In this document: in pieces, positions 17,036 to 26,088 of the stretch
Position numbering within the stretch: the first letter of the stretch is position 1
How the letters are laid out: each line of letters opens with the position of its first letter
Assembly: GCF_030816715.1 (NCBI RefSeq)
Contig: NZ_JAUSYH010000001.1
Span: 3,844,001-3,908,000 of the forward strand
Direction of reading: 5' to 3'
DNA: 64,000 nucleotides
Origin: Streptomyces achromogenes
GTDB taxonomy: Bacteria > Actinomycetota > Actinomycetes > Streptomycetales > Streptomycetaceae
Notes under the pieces: generated by a model
What the model was told of the DNA's origin: nothing
Seen by the model: the letters and a program-made list of their open reading frames with translations, nothing else
Databases searched by the model: none
Position numbers and translations under genes: made by a program

Positions 17036-17845
17036 TCAGCCGAACTGCACCGACCGCTTCGCCAGCCCCATCCAGAACCCGTCGATCACGGACTTCTGCG
17101 CGTCCAGCTCGCCGGTCACCTCGGCGGTGCCCATGGTCACGAAGAGCGGGGCGAAATGCTCGGTGCGCGGGTGGGCGTACCGGCCGGCCGGGGCCTTGTG
17201 GAGGAAGTCGAGCAGACCGTCCCAGTCACGCGTCTCCAGTGCGCGCCGGCCCCAGTCGTCGAACTCCGTGGACCAGGTCGGCACTCCCCCGCCGGGGTGC
17301 CGCAGCGCGGCCAGGTTGTGGGTGAAGAAACCGGAGCCGACGATCAGGACCCCCTCGTCACGGAGCGGCGCGAGCTTGCGGCCGATGTCCATGAGCTTCA
17401 CGGGGTCGAGCGTCGGCATGGAGATCTGCAGGACCGGGATGTCGGCGGCCGGGAACATCTCGACGAGCGGGACGTAGGCGCCGTGGTCGAGGCCGCGGTC
17501 GGGGATGTCCTGTACGGGGACGCCCGGAGCGCGCAGCAGCTTGCGCACGCTCTCGGCGAGTTCGGGCGCGCCGGGGGCGTCGTACCTCACCTGGTAGTAG
17601 TGCTCGGGGAAGCCCCAGAAGTCGTAGACCAGGGGGACGGGGTCGACGGCGCCGAGGGCGAGCGGGGCCTCCTCCCAGTGGGCGGAGACCATCAGGATCG
17701 CCTTGGGGCGGGGCAGCGCGGCCGACCAGGCGGCGAGCTCGCCGGGCCAGACGGGGTCGTCCGCGAGCGGCGGGGCGCCGTGGCTGAGGTAGAGCGCGGG
17801 CATGCGTTCCTGGGGGAGGGCGCGCTCCTGAGTTGCGGCGGACAT
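17036..17845 (-). CDS. Class III extradiol (DODA-type) dioxygenase family protein
   Basis: A 269-residue LigB/DODA family protein. Metal-ligand histidines are seen in LYLSHGAPPLADD, LMVSAHWEE, GLDHGAYVPL and EHFAPLF. The family opens catechol rings of substrates such as 4,5-DOPA using iron or zinc; bacterial YgiD is the nearest known type. The gene is divergent from a MarR regulator, and the shared 149-bp intergenic region contains a long AT-rich inverted repeat. The protein may therefore be induced by an aromatic compound sensed by that regulator. Confidence 0.9.
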   Translation of the reverse strand: MSAATQERALPQERMPALYLSHGAPPLADDPVWPGELAAWSAALPRPKAILMVSAHWEEAPLALGAVDPVPLVYDFWGFPEHYYQVRYDAPGAPELAESVRKLLRAPGVPVQDIPDRGLDHGAYVPLVEMFPAADIPVLQISMPTLDPVKLMDIGRKLAPLRDEGVLIVGSGFFTHNLAALRHPGGGVPTWSTEFDDWGRRALETRDWDGLLDFLHKAPAGRYAHPRTEHFAPLFVTMGTAEVTGELDAQKSVIDGFWMGLAKRSVQFG

Positions 17846-17913
17846 GGCAGCTACTCCTTCCAGGCTTTCGGACCGGGCCGCGGTTCCCGAACGACGCCGA
17901 TCGCGATGGTTGA

Positions 17914-17969
17914 TTGAAATCTAAAACGTCAACAGCCATAAGCATATTCCCAGATGATTTAAATTTCAA
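17914..17969. promoter_or_regulatory. Candidate MarR operator, 12-bp inverted arms
   Basis: TTGAAATCTAAA (17914-17925) and TTTAAATTTCAA (17958-17969) are inverted with one mismatch, 32 bp apart. They are strikingly AT-rich for this genome. They sit in the divergent promoter of the dioxygenase and MarR genes, as expected for an autoregulating MarR. Confidence 0.6.
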
Positions 17970-17994
17970 GGAGCGGACGTCTACAGTGGAGTCC

Positions 17995-18510
17995 ATGAAG
18001 AAGGCACCCACATCCGTCGACGAGCCGCAGCCGCGCTGGCTCACCGCAGAGGAGCAGCTCGTCTGGCGCTCCTACGTGCACGCCACCACCCTCCTCGAGG
18101 ACCACATGGACCGGCAGCTGCAACGGGATGCGGGCATGCCGCACGTCTACTACGGGCTCCTGGTCAAGCTCGCCGAGTCCTCCCACCGACGGCTGCGGAT
18201 GACCGAACTGGCCATGCACGCCAAGATCACCCGCTCCCGCCTCTCCCACGCCGTCGCGCGCCTGGAGAAGAACGGCTGGGTGCGCCGCGAGGACTGCCCC
18301 TCCGACAAGCGCGGCCAGTTCGCCGTGCTGACCGAGGCGGGTCTGGACATGCTCAAACGCGCCGCGCCGGGCCATGTCGCCGTCGTGCGCAACGCGCTGT
18401 TCGACCGGCTCTCCCCGGAACAGCAGAAGTCCCTCGGCGAGATCATGCAGATCATCGCCGAGGGACTTCAGCCCAACGAAGCGGGTGCGGACCTGCCCTG
18501 GCTCCGCTAG
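17995..18510 (+). CDS. MarR-family transcriptional regulator
   Basis: A 171-residue winged-helix regulator. WLTAEEQLVWRSYVHATTLLEDHMDRQL begins the dimerisation helix. RRLRMTELAMHAKITRSRLSHAVARLEKNGWVRREDCPSDKRGQFAVLTEAG is the DNA-binding helix and wing. A GTG nine bases upstream (17986) is an alternative start. It is divergent from the dioxygenase gene, which is the likely target. It ends convergent with an MFS gene, 37 bp away. Confidence 0.9.
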   Translation: MKKAPTSVDEPQPRWLTAEEQLVWRSYVHATTLLEDHMDRQLQRDAGMPHVYYGLLVKLAESSHRRLRMTELAMHAKITRSRLSHAVARLEKNGWVRREDCPSDKRGQFAVLTEAGLDMLKRAAPGHVAVVRNALFDRLSPEQQKSLGEIMQIIAEGLQPNEAGADLPWLR

Positions 18511-18547
18511 TGCCGTGACCCGAGGCGGGTCAGATGCCCCGAGGGGG

Positions 18548-20095
18548 TCAGTGGACCATCACCGGCACCGCGTCCTCCGCGTCCTTCGACCCCGAGCCCG
18601 CGACCGCGCCCATGTCCGGCTTGCCGGCGTTGATGAAGGTCAGGGCGATCGTGGCGGCAGCCACCAGGATGCCGACGGCGAACCAGATGGCGCTCGTGTA
18701 GCCGTGCACCATGCCCTCCAGCTGCACCAGCTGCTGCTGGGGCTTGGAGGCGGCGCCGGCGACATGGTCCTTGATGTACGAGGTCGTCGCGGACGCGGCG
18801 ATGGTGTTCAGCAGGGCGGTGCCGATCGCGCCGCCCACCTGCTGCGAGGTGTTGACCATCGCGGAGGCGACACCGGCGTCGCGCGGCTCGATGCCGTACG
18901 TGGCCAGGGACATGGCCGGCATGAACGCCGTACCCATACCGAGGCCGAGCAGCAGCATCGCCGGCATCAGCACGGCCGCGTACGAGGAGCCGATCTCCAG
19001 CCGGGTCAGCAGCAGCATGCCGAGGGCGGCGACCAGGAAGCCGGGACCCATCAGCAGACGGGGGGCGACCCGGGTCATCAGACGGGTGCCGATCTGGGTG
19101 GAGCCGGTGATCATGCCCGCGATCATCGGGAGGAAGGCGAAACCGGTCTTGACCGGCGTGTAGCCCTTCACGATCTGCAGGTAGTAGGTCAGGAAGAGGA
19201 ACAGGCCGAACATCGAGATGATCGCGAGGCCGAGGGAGAGGTAGATCCCGCCGCGGTTGCGCTCGGTGATCACGCGCAGCGGCAGCAGCGGGGCCTTGAC
19301 CTTCGACTCGACGACCACGAAGGCGGCCAGCAGGACGGCTGCCGCGACGAACATGCCGATCGTCACGGAGTCGCTCCAGCCCTCCGACTCGGCGCGGGTG
19401 AAGCCGTAGACCAGGGAGACCAGACCGAGGGTGGAGAGGATGACGCCCGGGATGTCGAGCGGCGAACGGTTGCGGCCGCCCTCCGGCTCACGGATGACGA
19501 AGTACGCGCCGGCCGCGGCGACGATCGCGAACGGGATGTTCACGAAGAACGTCCAGCGCCAGTCCAGGTACTCGGTGAGGAAACCGCCGAGGATCAGGCC
19601 GACGGCGCCGCCGCCACCGGCGATCGCACCGTAGATGCCGAACGCCTTGGCGCGCTCCTTGGCGTCCGTGAACATCACGGCGAGCAGGGAGAGCGCGGCG
19701 GGCGCGAGCAGCGCGCCGAACGCGCCCTGGAGTGCGCGGGCGCCGAACATCATCGCCTCGTTGACGGCCGCGCCGCCGAGTGCGGAGGCTGCGGCGAACC
19801 CGCCGAGGCCGACGACGAAGGCGCGCTTGCGGCCCCACAGGTCGGCTATGCGGCCGCCGAACAGCAGCAGACCGCCGAAGGCGAGGGCGTAGGCGGTGAC
19901 GATCCACTGCCGGTTGCCGTCGGAGATGCCCAGGTCCTGCTGGGCGGAGGGCATCGCGATGTTCACGATGGTCGCGTCGAGGACGACCATCAGCTGGGCG
20001 AGGGCGATGAAGGCCAGCGCTTTCCAGCGGTTGGCGTCCGGCCCGCCCCCCTTGCCGGGGGCCGGGGCCGAGGCCTTCTGGGCTGTTTCAGACAT
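18548..20095 (-). CDS. MFS drug/H+ antiporter, DHA2 family
   Basis: A 515-residue 14-helix transporter. After SETAQKASAPAPGKGGGPDANRWKAL it shows LMVVLDATIVNIAMPSAQQDLG and LLLFGGRIADLWGRKRAFVVG, both DHA2 marks. ATG at 20095 is chosen because the preceding codons are not membrane-protein-like. A TetR regulator gene follows the same direction upstream, separated by 236 bp of promoter region. Export of drugs or secondary metabolites is likely; substrate unknown. Confidence 0.9.
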   Translation of the reverse strand: MSETAQKASAPAPGKGGGPDANRWKALAFIALAQLMVVLDATIVNIAMPSAQQDLGISDGNRQWIVTAYALAFGGLLLFGGRIADLWGRKRAFVVGLGGFAAASALGGAAVNEAMMFGARALQGAFGALLAPAALSLLAVMFTDAKERAKAFGIYGAIAGGGGAVGLILGGFLTEYLDWRWTFFVNIPFAIVAAAGAYFVIREPEGGRNRSPLDIPGVILSTLGLVSLVYGFTRAESEGWSDSVTIGMFVAAAVLLAAFVVVESKVKAPLLPLRVITERNRGGIYLSLGLAIISMFGLFLFLTYYLQIVKGYTPVKTGFAFLPMIAGMITGSTQIGTRLMTRVAPRLLMGPGFLVAALGMLLLTRLEIGSSYAAVLMPAMLLLGLGMGTAFMPAMSLATYGIEPRDAGVASAMVNTSQQVGGAIGTALLNTIAASATTSYIKDHVAGAASKPQQQLVQLEGMVHGYTSAIWFAVGILVAAATIALTFINAGKPDMGAVAGSGSKDAEDAVPVMVH

Positions 20096-20127
20096 GGGAA
20101 TACCCGCTTCGGGACTTCGTGACGGAA

Positions 20128-20165
20128 AAACGGAAGGATCTGAAGTAAACGGAAGGATCTGAAGT
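20128..20165. repeat. Perfect 19-bp tandem repeat upstream of the MFS gene
   Basis: AAACGGAAGGATCTGAAGT occurs at 20128-20146 and again at 20147-20165, 33 bp before the MFS start codon. Its place in the promoter or leader suggests a regulator site, though slippage alone could explain it. Confidence 0.6.
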
Positions 20166-20331
20166 GAAGGGATGAAACGTGATGAAGAGGAGGTGGAGCG
20201 ACTAGGCGGAATCTCTGCACTGACGTTCGGTCGCCCGCTTGTGTGACGGCCGGCCGGTGACGAGTTCTCGGTGGTGCGTGTTCGGTGTTGACTGCTGCGG
20301 TACGGGAAACCCATCGGTCAGGACCAGCCGC

Positions 20332-20982
20332 TCAGGACTGGCGCAGGTCCTCCATGGTCACGGCCGCTCCCGGCAGCACCGAGGGGGCGGGGGCCCGCAG
20401 TCCGTCCAGGAACAGTTGCAGGTGGCGATGGAGGAAGCGGTCGGCGCTCGGGCAGGCCGTGCCGGCCGGGGGCCGGCTGAGCTGGGCCACCGCGATCATC
20501 ACGTCCCCCACGCCGACGTCGGGCCTGAGCTGCCCGGCCGCCCTCGCGCGGTCCATGACCTCCTCGATGATCCGCTCGCACCGTTCGCGGGCGGCCTCGA
20601 GGTCGGGGTGGTGCTCGTCGAAGGCGGTGGAGACCATCGGGCACAGCGCGCCGATCCGCTCGTCGGCGGAGACGTGCACGAAGCGCTCCAGCGCCTCGAA
20701 CGCGTCGCCGGTCTCGGCGAGGGCGGTCCGTCCGGCCCGGACCGTACGGTCCAGCACCGAGCAGACGACCTCGCGGACCAGCGCGTCCCGGTCGGGGAAG
20801 TTGCGGTACACCGTGGCGTTGCCCACGCCGGCCCGGCGGGCGATCTCGTCGAGCGGCACGTCGGGGCCGAACTCGGTGAACATCTCGCGGGCGGCGGAGA
20901 CGATCCGCTCCCGGTTGCGCAGGGCGTCGGCGCGAGGCCGGGTCGCCTTGCGCTCTGCGGGGATCGCGGTCGCGGTCTGCAC
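20332..20982 (-). CDS. TetR-family transcriptional regulator
   Basis: A 216-residue TetR protein. Residues 15-65 hold the DNA-binding domain, RADALRNRERIVSAAREMFTEFGPDVPLDEIARRAGVGNATVYRNFPDRDALVREV. The C-terminal domain has LERFVHVSADERIGALCPM. It lies upstream of the MFS gene on the same strand and probably represses it. A near-perfect 25-bp palindrome 100 bp upstream is a candidate autoregulatory site. Confidence 0.9.
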   Translation of the reverse strand: MQTATAIPAERKATRPRADALRNRERIVSAAREMFTEFGPDVPLDEIARRAGVGNATVYRNFPDRDALVREVVCSVLDRTVRAGRTALAETGDAFEALERFVHVSADERIGALCPMVSTAFDEHHPDLEAARERCERIIEEVMDRARAAGQLRPDVGVGDVMIAVAQLSRPPAGTACPSADRFLHRHLQLFLDGLRAPAPSVLPGAAVTMEDLRQS

Positions 20983-21292
20983 GGCGTACTCCTGTCTGAG
21001 GCTCGTGTGACGCGTGATGCGTCACGGACGTCTGTGGCTGCGATCCGGGGAGCGAATCCCCGTTTCAGTCGGACACCTGGCTAAACGGGGACGGCGTCCC
21101 CGGTTATTTCCCGGATCCGGAAGTTTTCGATGTGACCTGGACCACAGCCCCGTCCGCACCTCGCCGTACCAGCTGGTAACCCACGATCGGTCTCTTCCAG
21201 CGCGCGCCCGCGTGCGCCCTCAAAGAGGGTGATCAGGAGGCGATCAGGACGCAGCCGGTGACCGGTGGGCTGCCCGGAGCGAAAGGCCCCCC
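20983..21292. other. 310-bp divergent promoter region, TetR to M6 peptidase
   Basis: No gene is visible. The region holds the 25-bp palindrome at 21082-21106 and an otherwise typical GC-rich leader for the metalloprotease gene. Confidence 0.5.
21082..21106. promoter_or_regulatory. 25-bp palindrome, candidate TetR operator
   Basis: TAAACGGGGACG (21082-21093), one central G, then CGTCCCCGGTTA (21095-21106); the arms differ at one base. It lies 100 bp upstream of the TetR start and 187 bp upstream of the metalloprotease start. Confidence 0.6.
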
Positions 21293-22603
21293 ATGCAGCC
21301 GCAGCCCGCGGGCACTGCCCGGGACCTTCGCCGCCGGATACGCACGCGCCGTACCGCCGCACTCGCCTCCGTCACCGTCCTGACGCTCGCCCTCAGCTCG
21401 TCCGCCGGCAGCGGACACCTCGCCCCGGATCCCGGCTCGACGACGGCCGGCGCCGGCCCTCTCACCGTGGCCCGCACCGCCGCCCTCGCCCCCTGCATGA
21501 TCAACGGGGGCGCGTCCGTCCAGATGTCCGAAGGCCTGCCCACCGCAGGCGGCTACTCCCGCTCCACCGGCGTCGTCCGCGCCCTCACCCTCATGATCGA
21601 CTTCTCCGACGCGCCCGGCCGGGGCAGCGCCCTGAGCCGCTACCGCGAGTTCTTCCCGCAGACCGAGCAGTGGTTCCGCACGGCCTCCTACGGGCGTCTC
21701 GACTACCGCGCCGAGACGCCCGTCCGACGCTGGCTGCGCATGCCCAAGTCGTTCCACGCGTACGGCATAGAGCGCGGCGCGCCGTTCGAACCCGGCTACC
21801 GCGAACTCGTCCAGGACATCGTGGGCGCCGCAGACCCGGCGGTGGACTTCCGCGACTACAACCTCCTGAACGTGCTGATCACCCCGAACGCGGGCCCCTC
21901 CGCGCTGGACACGGTCCTGTCGGTGACGTTCGCCGGGAACGCGGAGGCGCCGGTCGCCGACGGGGTGTCGGTGGCGAACGCCTCCTTCGTGTACTCCCGC
22001 CAGGACGACGGCTCCGGCTCCTACGACCGGACCGGCTACCGGGTCCTGCCCCATGAGAACGGCCATGTCTTCGGCCTTCCCGACCTCTACACCCAGGAGG
22101 GCGGCGGGGCCGTCGGCCACTGGGACATCATGAGCGAGGACTGGGGGGCCAACAACGACCTGCTCGGCTGGCACAAGTGGAAACTGGGCTGGCTGGACGC
22201 CGCCCAGATCTCCTGCGCGGCGACACCCGGCACGAGGGAGTACCGGCTGACGCCCCTCGCGCGCGCGGGCGGCCCGAAACTCGTCTTCGTCCCGCTCACC
22301 GACCGCACCGGGTACGCCGTCGAGACACGCGCGCGCGGCGGGAACGACGAGGCGGTGTGCCGCCCGGGCGTCCTCATCTACAAGGTGAACGCCGACGTCG
22401 ACACCGGCATGGGCCCGGTGACGGTCTACGACTCCCGCCCCGACAGCGGTGGCTGCACCCGCAGCCCCAACGTCCACGCCGAGCTCTCCGACGCGCCCTT
22501 CACCGCGGGCGAGACCTTCGAGGACCCGAAGAAGGGCATCCGGATCTCGGTCACGGAGGCGGACCCCGGGGACGGATACCGGGTGCGGGTGACCCGACGG
22601 TAG
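21293..22603 (+). CDS. Secreted M6-family zinc metalloprotease
   Basis: A 436-residue exported protease related to immune inhibitor A. A basic N-terminus and hydrophobic stretch (ALASVTVLTLALSSSAGSG) form the signal peptide. The M6 fold starts at ALTLMIDFSDAPG. Zinc ligands are His254 and His258, with catalytic Glu255, in LPHENGHVFGLPD. GHWDIMSEDWGANNDLLGWHKWKLGWL holds the Met-turn and the conserved tail of the catalytic domain. ATG at 21293 has a weak GAAAGG site. It probably degrades extracellular proteins. Confidence 0.92.
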   Translation: MQPQPAGTARDLRRRIRTRRTAALASVTVLTLALSSSAGSGHLAPDPGSTTAGAGPLTVARTAALAPCMINGGASVQMSEGLPTAGGYSRSTGVVRALTLMIDFSDAPGRGSALSRYREFFPQTEQWFRTASYGRLDYRAETPVRRWLRMPKSFHAYGIERGAPFEPGYRELVQDIVGAADPAVDFRDYNLLNVLITPNAGPSALDTVLSVTFAGNAEAPVADGVSVANASFVYSRQDDGSGSYDRTGYRVLPHENGHVFGLPDLYTQEGGGAVGHWDIMSEDWGANNDLLGWHKWKLGWLDAAQISCAATPGTREYRLTPLARAGGPKLVFVPLTDRTGYAVETRARGGNDEAVCRPGVLIYKVNADVDTGMGPVTVYDSRPDSGGCTRSPNVHAELSDAPFTAGETFEDPKKGIRISVTEADPGDGYRVRVTRR

Positions 22604-22727
22604 AGGCCCCGGGTGACTCGGGCCGGTGCGGGGACGGCCCCGGGCTACCGTAGGGCGGCAACCGCAAGGGCAGCGGACAGGCTGCCGACGCCACACCCCG
22701 TACCGCCCGTATCGGAGAACCCACCGC

Positions 22728-24356
22728 ATGCCCGCGACCAGGACGCCAGTGCCCGCTCCGCCGCCCGGGTCCGCCGCGCCCGTCCCGCCTCAGGAGGCCA
22801 CCGCGCCCGCTCCGGCGGAGGCGGTCACGCCGCTGATCCGCGGGGTCGCCGTGCTGCGGCAACTGACCGGCGCGGGCGGCACGGCGAGTCCGAGCGAACT
22901 GGAGCGGAGCACCGGTCTGGCGCGTTCGACGGTCGACCGGATCGTCGCGACCCTCGCCCGCATGGGATACGTCCGCCTCGACGGCCGGGACGCCGTGCTG
23001 GCCCCCCGCGTCATGGAGCTGGGCAATGCCTATCTGGCCGCCCTGCGCCTGCCCGCGCTGCTGTCGTCCCACGCGGACGCCCTGGCCGACGAACTCGACG
23101 AGTCGGTGTCCCTGGCGGTCGCCGACGGCAGCGGCATCCGCTTCGTCCACCAGGCGACCCGCCGCCGCGCGATGTCCCTGAGCTTCCGCATCGGCGACCT
23201 GCTGCCGGCCGAACGCACCGCGCCGGGACCGCTGTTCGCCACCGAGTGGACCGACGAGGAGTGGCGGGCCTGGCGCGCCCGCCGCACGGCGGACCCGGAC
23301 GACCGCGCCTTCCCGGCCGTCCCGCCACCGCCCCCCGCGCTCTCGGACGACGACGGCTTCGCCCGCCGGACGGCCCTTGCCGCGGACGAGGACTGCGCCC
23401 TGGACGACCAGCTGATCGAAGCGGGCCTGGTGGCCGTGTCCGTCCCGGTCCGCGACCCGCGCAGCGGACGGATCGCGTGCGTGGCGAGCGTCGTCAGCCA
23501 CACGAGCCGGCACACGGCGGCGGATCTGCGCGCCACCCTGCTCCCACGGCTGCGGGCGGCCGTCGCGGCGATGGAGGACGAGCTGCGCCGGGCGCCGGCC
23601 GCCGAGTCCGGCCCGCCGCCCGCGGGGCTGGCCGTCTGGACGGGGGCGTCCAAGCAAGAACTGGGCCGCGAGTTCATCGAGTCCCTCGCCCGGGGCCTGA
23701 CCGTCCTGACGGCGTTCGGCGAGGGCAGGGCCGAACTCACCCTCACCGACGTCGCGAAGGCGACGGGGCTCGCACGGGCGACGGTCCGCCGGGCGCTGAT
23801 CACCTACGAACACCTGGGCCTGGTGACGCCGTCCACTCCCCGCACGTTCGCCCTCACCCCACGGGTGCTCGCCCTCGGCTTCCCGCCGCTCTCCCGCACC
23901 TCGCTCCCCCGCATCGCGGCTCCGCACATGGCGGCACTGGCGGGCGACATCCGGGAGACGACGTCGCTGGCGGTGCTGACCGAGTCGCGCGAGGAGATCC
24001 GGTACACGGCCCGCACCGCCGCGAGCCACGTCATGAGCGTGGACGTCGGCGTCGGCACACGGCTCCCCGCCCACACGACGTCGATGGGCCGGGTGCTGCT
24101 GGCCGCGCCCAGCGACCCCGCCTCGGCGTACGCCCTGGCGGACGAGGAACTCGAACAGGGGGTGCGCGCGATCGCCGTCCCGATCCGCGACCGTGCGGGC
24201 GTCACGGTCGCCGCCCTGAACGCGGCCACGCATGTCGCCCGCCGTACGGCCGAGGAATGCGTGCGGGACATCCTCCCGGCCCTGCGGTCGACGGCCTCAC
24301 GCATCGAGGCCGACCTCCACACGGCAGCCCGTTTCACCCACGTCCCGCTGACCTGA
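22728..24356 (+). CDS. Double-domain IclR-type transcriptional regulator
   Basis: A 542-residue regulator made of two tandem IclR units. Each has a winged helix followed by an effector-binding domain. The first HTH is SPSELERSTGLARSTVDRIVATLARMGYV (about 52-80) and the second LTLTDVAKATGLARATVRRALITYEHLGLV (about 335-365). Effector domains carry SVSLAVADGSGIRFVHQA and TTSLAVLTESREEIRYTART. The second half resembles the PcaR/PcaU type that senses protocatechuate-pathway compounds. The start has GGAG ten bases upstream. No catabolic operon is adjacent, so the target is unknown. Confidence 0.88.
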   Translation: MPATRTPVPAPPPGSAAPVPPQEATAPAPAEAVTPLIRGVAVLRQLTGAGGTASPSELERSTGLARSTVDRIVATLARMGYVRLDGRDAVLAPRVMELGNAYLAALRLPALLSSHADALADELDESVSLAVADGSGIRFVHQATRRRAMSLSFRIGDLLPAERTAPGPLFATEWTDEEWRAWRARRTADPDDRAFPAVPPPPPALSDDDGFARRTALAADEDCALDDQLIEAGLVAVSVPVRDPRSGRIACVASVVSHTSRHTAADLRATLLPRLRAAVAAMEDELRRAPAAESGPPPAGLAVWTGASKQELGREFIESLARGLTVLTAFGEGRAELTLTDVAKATGLARATVRRALITYEHLGLVTPSTPRTFALTPRVLALGFPPLSRTSLPRIAAPHMAALAGDIRETTSLAVLTESREEIRYTARTAASHVMSVDVGVGTRLPAHTTSMGRVLLAAPSDPASAYALADEELEQGVRAIAVPIRDRAGVTVAALNAATHVARRTAEECVRDILPALRSTASRIEADLHTAARFTHVPLT

Positions 24357-24616
24357 CAGCCCTCTCCGCTTCCGATCCGCTCCACTCCGAGCCGCTCCAC
24401 TCCGAGTCGATTGCCTGCCTCCGAGCGGCTTGCCTGCCTCCGGTCCGATCGCTTCGAGCCGCTTGCCTGCCTCCGGTCCGTTTGCCGGCCTCCGGTCCAT
24501 CCCCTCCGATCCCCACCGATCTGCTCCAGTCCGCTTCGGTCCGCTCGAAACCGCTCCGGTCCGCTCGAAACCGCTTCGATCGGCTCCTCGGCAGGAACGA
24601 CGGCTCGCGACAGCGA

Positions 24617-24630
24617 TCGAACCGGTTCGA
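24617..24630. promoter_or_regulatory. LacI operator O1 (distal)
   Basis: Perfect 14-bp palindrome TCGAACCGGTTCGA with the central CG-type symmetry of LacI-family sites. It lies 315 bp upstream of the next copy, a distance that allows DNA looping. Confidence 0.75.
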
Positions 24631-24894
24631 CGAAACTAACACCGGAGAAACCGGCCGACAACAGTCCCGACGTCGATCCCGAGGCCCGTCCCCACGTCGA
24701 TCCCGAGGCCCGTCCCGAGGCATCCCGGAGTCGATTCCCCTCCCGGCGGGGCCGGCCACCCACCGGGACGACAGCGTTTCGCCCGGCGCATCCCCCTGGC
24801 CCGGCGGCGGGCGGGTACGCGCACCCCCGGGTCAGGCCGCACATCCGCTCCCACCGACGTTTCCGGGGCGTTACGAGAAATCCGGCGCGAGGCG

Positions 24895-24923
24895 TTGACA
24901 CCCGTCCGGGTTGCTCCTACCTT
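24895..24923 (+). promoter_or_regulatory. Vegetative promoter of the lacI-like gene and glycan operon
   Basis: TTGACA (24895-24900), 17 bp, TACCTT (24918-24923). The predicted start at about 24930 abuts operator O2. Perfect -35 and spacing make this a strong HrdB-type promoter. Confidence 0.75.
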
Positions 24924-24931
24924 CACTTCAC

Positions 24932-24945
24932 GCGAACCGGTTCGA
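24932..24945. promoter_or_regulatory. LacI operator O2 at the transcription start
   Basis: GCGAACCGGTTCGA, one mismatch from the perfect palindrome, directly after the -10 box. Confidence 0.75.
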
Positions 24946-24982
24946 CGATCGGCCACCCGGCCTATGTTGTTCCCCGGAACAG

Positions 24983-24996
24983 TCGAACCGGTTCGA
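24983..24996. promoter_or_regulatory. LacI operator O3 in the leader
   Basis: Perfect TCGAACCGGTTCGA, 51 bp after O2 and 22 bp before the start codon of the regulator gene. Confidence 0.8.
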
Positions 24997-25017
24997 TCGA
25001 TCCCGGCAAGGAGTCCC

Positions 25018-26088
25018 GTGAACATCGGTGAGATCGCCAAGCGGGCCGGTGTCTCGCGGAGCACCGTGTCGTACGCCCTCAGCGGGAAGCGTCCCGTGTC
25101 CGGGGAGACCCGCGACAAGATCCAGCGGGTCATCGACGAGCTGGGCTACCAGCCCAACGCGAGTGCGCGGGCCCTGGCCAACGGCCGGACCAACACCATC
25201 GGTCTGGTCTTCCCGCCCGCCGGCAACCACTACACCGGCATGCAGCTGGACTTCATCGGCAGCGTGACGGAGGCCGCCGCGGCCCACGACTACGACGTGC
25301 TGCTCTCGCCGAGCGGCATGGACAGCGACCGCTCGTTCCAGCGTCTGCTGGGCGAACGGCGGGTCGACGGCGCGATCCTGATGGAGATCCGGCTGGAGGA
25401 CGACCGGCTCGACCATCTCACCGCGCTGGACTTCCCCTCCGTCGCCATCGGCCGCACCGCCCATCCGCAGGGCAGTTGGTGGGTGGGCCTGGACCACACG
25501 GCACTGGCGGCGGCCTGCGTGCACCACCTCGCGGACCTGGGCCATCGCAGGGTCGCCTTCGTCAACCGGCCGGAGCAACTGCTGCGGGCCGGCTACGAAT
25601 CGGCCCACCGGGGCCTCGACGGGTTCACCAAGGCCGCGGCGGAACGCGGCCTCACCGTCAGGACGTACTGCTGCGGGGACGACGCCGCCTCGGGCCTCGC
25701 CTGCCTGGAGCGGATCCTGCACGACGACCCCGCCACCACGGCGCTGGTCACGCTGAACGAGGCCGCGCTCGGCGGCCTCTACCGAGGGCTGGCGCAGGCC
25801 GGCCGCCATGTGCCGCGCGACTTCTCCGTCACCGGGGTCGTGGCCGGAAGGTGGGCGGAGACGGTGACCCCGCAGCTCACCGCGGCCGACGTGCCGGCGG
25901 AGCAGATGGGCCGCCTCGCCGTCGACCTGCTCGTCGAACGGCTCGACCATCCCGACACACCGGCCCGGCACCACCTCCTCGCCCCGCCGATCTCGCTGCG
26001 GGCCAGCACCGCACCCGCCGGCGCCACTCCCGCGGTAGCCACTCCCGCCGAGCCGGGAGCGGACCCCGCAGCCTCCACGCACCCCTAG
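25018..26088 (+). CDS. LacI-family repressor of the glycan-utilisation locus
   Basis: A 356-residue regulator. GTG at 25018 behind AAGGAG gives the standard start VNIGEIAKRAGVSRSTVSYALSGKRPVSGETRDKIQRVIDELGYQPNASARALA split over the LacI helix-turn-helix and hinge helix. The periplasmic-binding-like sensor follows (TIGLVFPP to LLVERLD). The tail is Ala/Pro-rich. Three matching palindromes around its promoter argue for autoregulation and control of the ABC and hydrolase genes downstream. The inducer is unknown and is presumably the imported oligosaccharide. Confidence 0.92.
   Translation: MNIGEIAKRAGVSRSTVSYALSGKRPVSGETRDKIQRVIDELGYQPNASARALANGRTNTIGLVFPPAGNHYTGMQLDFIGSVTEAAAAHDYDVLLSPSGMDSDRSFQRLLGERRVDGAILMEIRLEDDRLDHLTALDFPSVAIGRTAHPQGSWWVGLDHTALAAACVHHLADLGHRRVAFVNRPEQLLRAGYESAHRGLDGFTKAAAERGLTVRTYCCGDDAASGLACLERILHDDPATTALVTLNEAALGGLYRGLAQAGRHVPRDFSVTGVVAGRWAETVTPQLTAADVPAEQMGRLAVDLLVERLDHPDTPARHHLLAPPISLRASTAPAGATPAVATPAEPGADPAASTHP

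Larger units (their letters stand above)
24357..25017. other. 661-bp region with degenerate repeats and the LacI-controlled promoter
   Basis: No gene is visible. From 24357 to about 24600 it is made of degenerate repeats, for example GCCTGCCTCCGGTCCG and GGTCCGCTCGAAACCGCT twice each. From about 24669 to 24720 a 24-bp unit starting CGTCGATCCCGAGGCC is duplicated. The right part holds the promoter and three operators of the carbohydrate operon. Confidence 0.7.
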
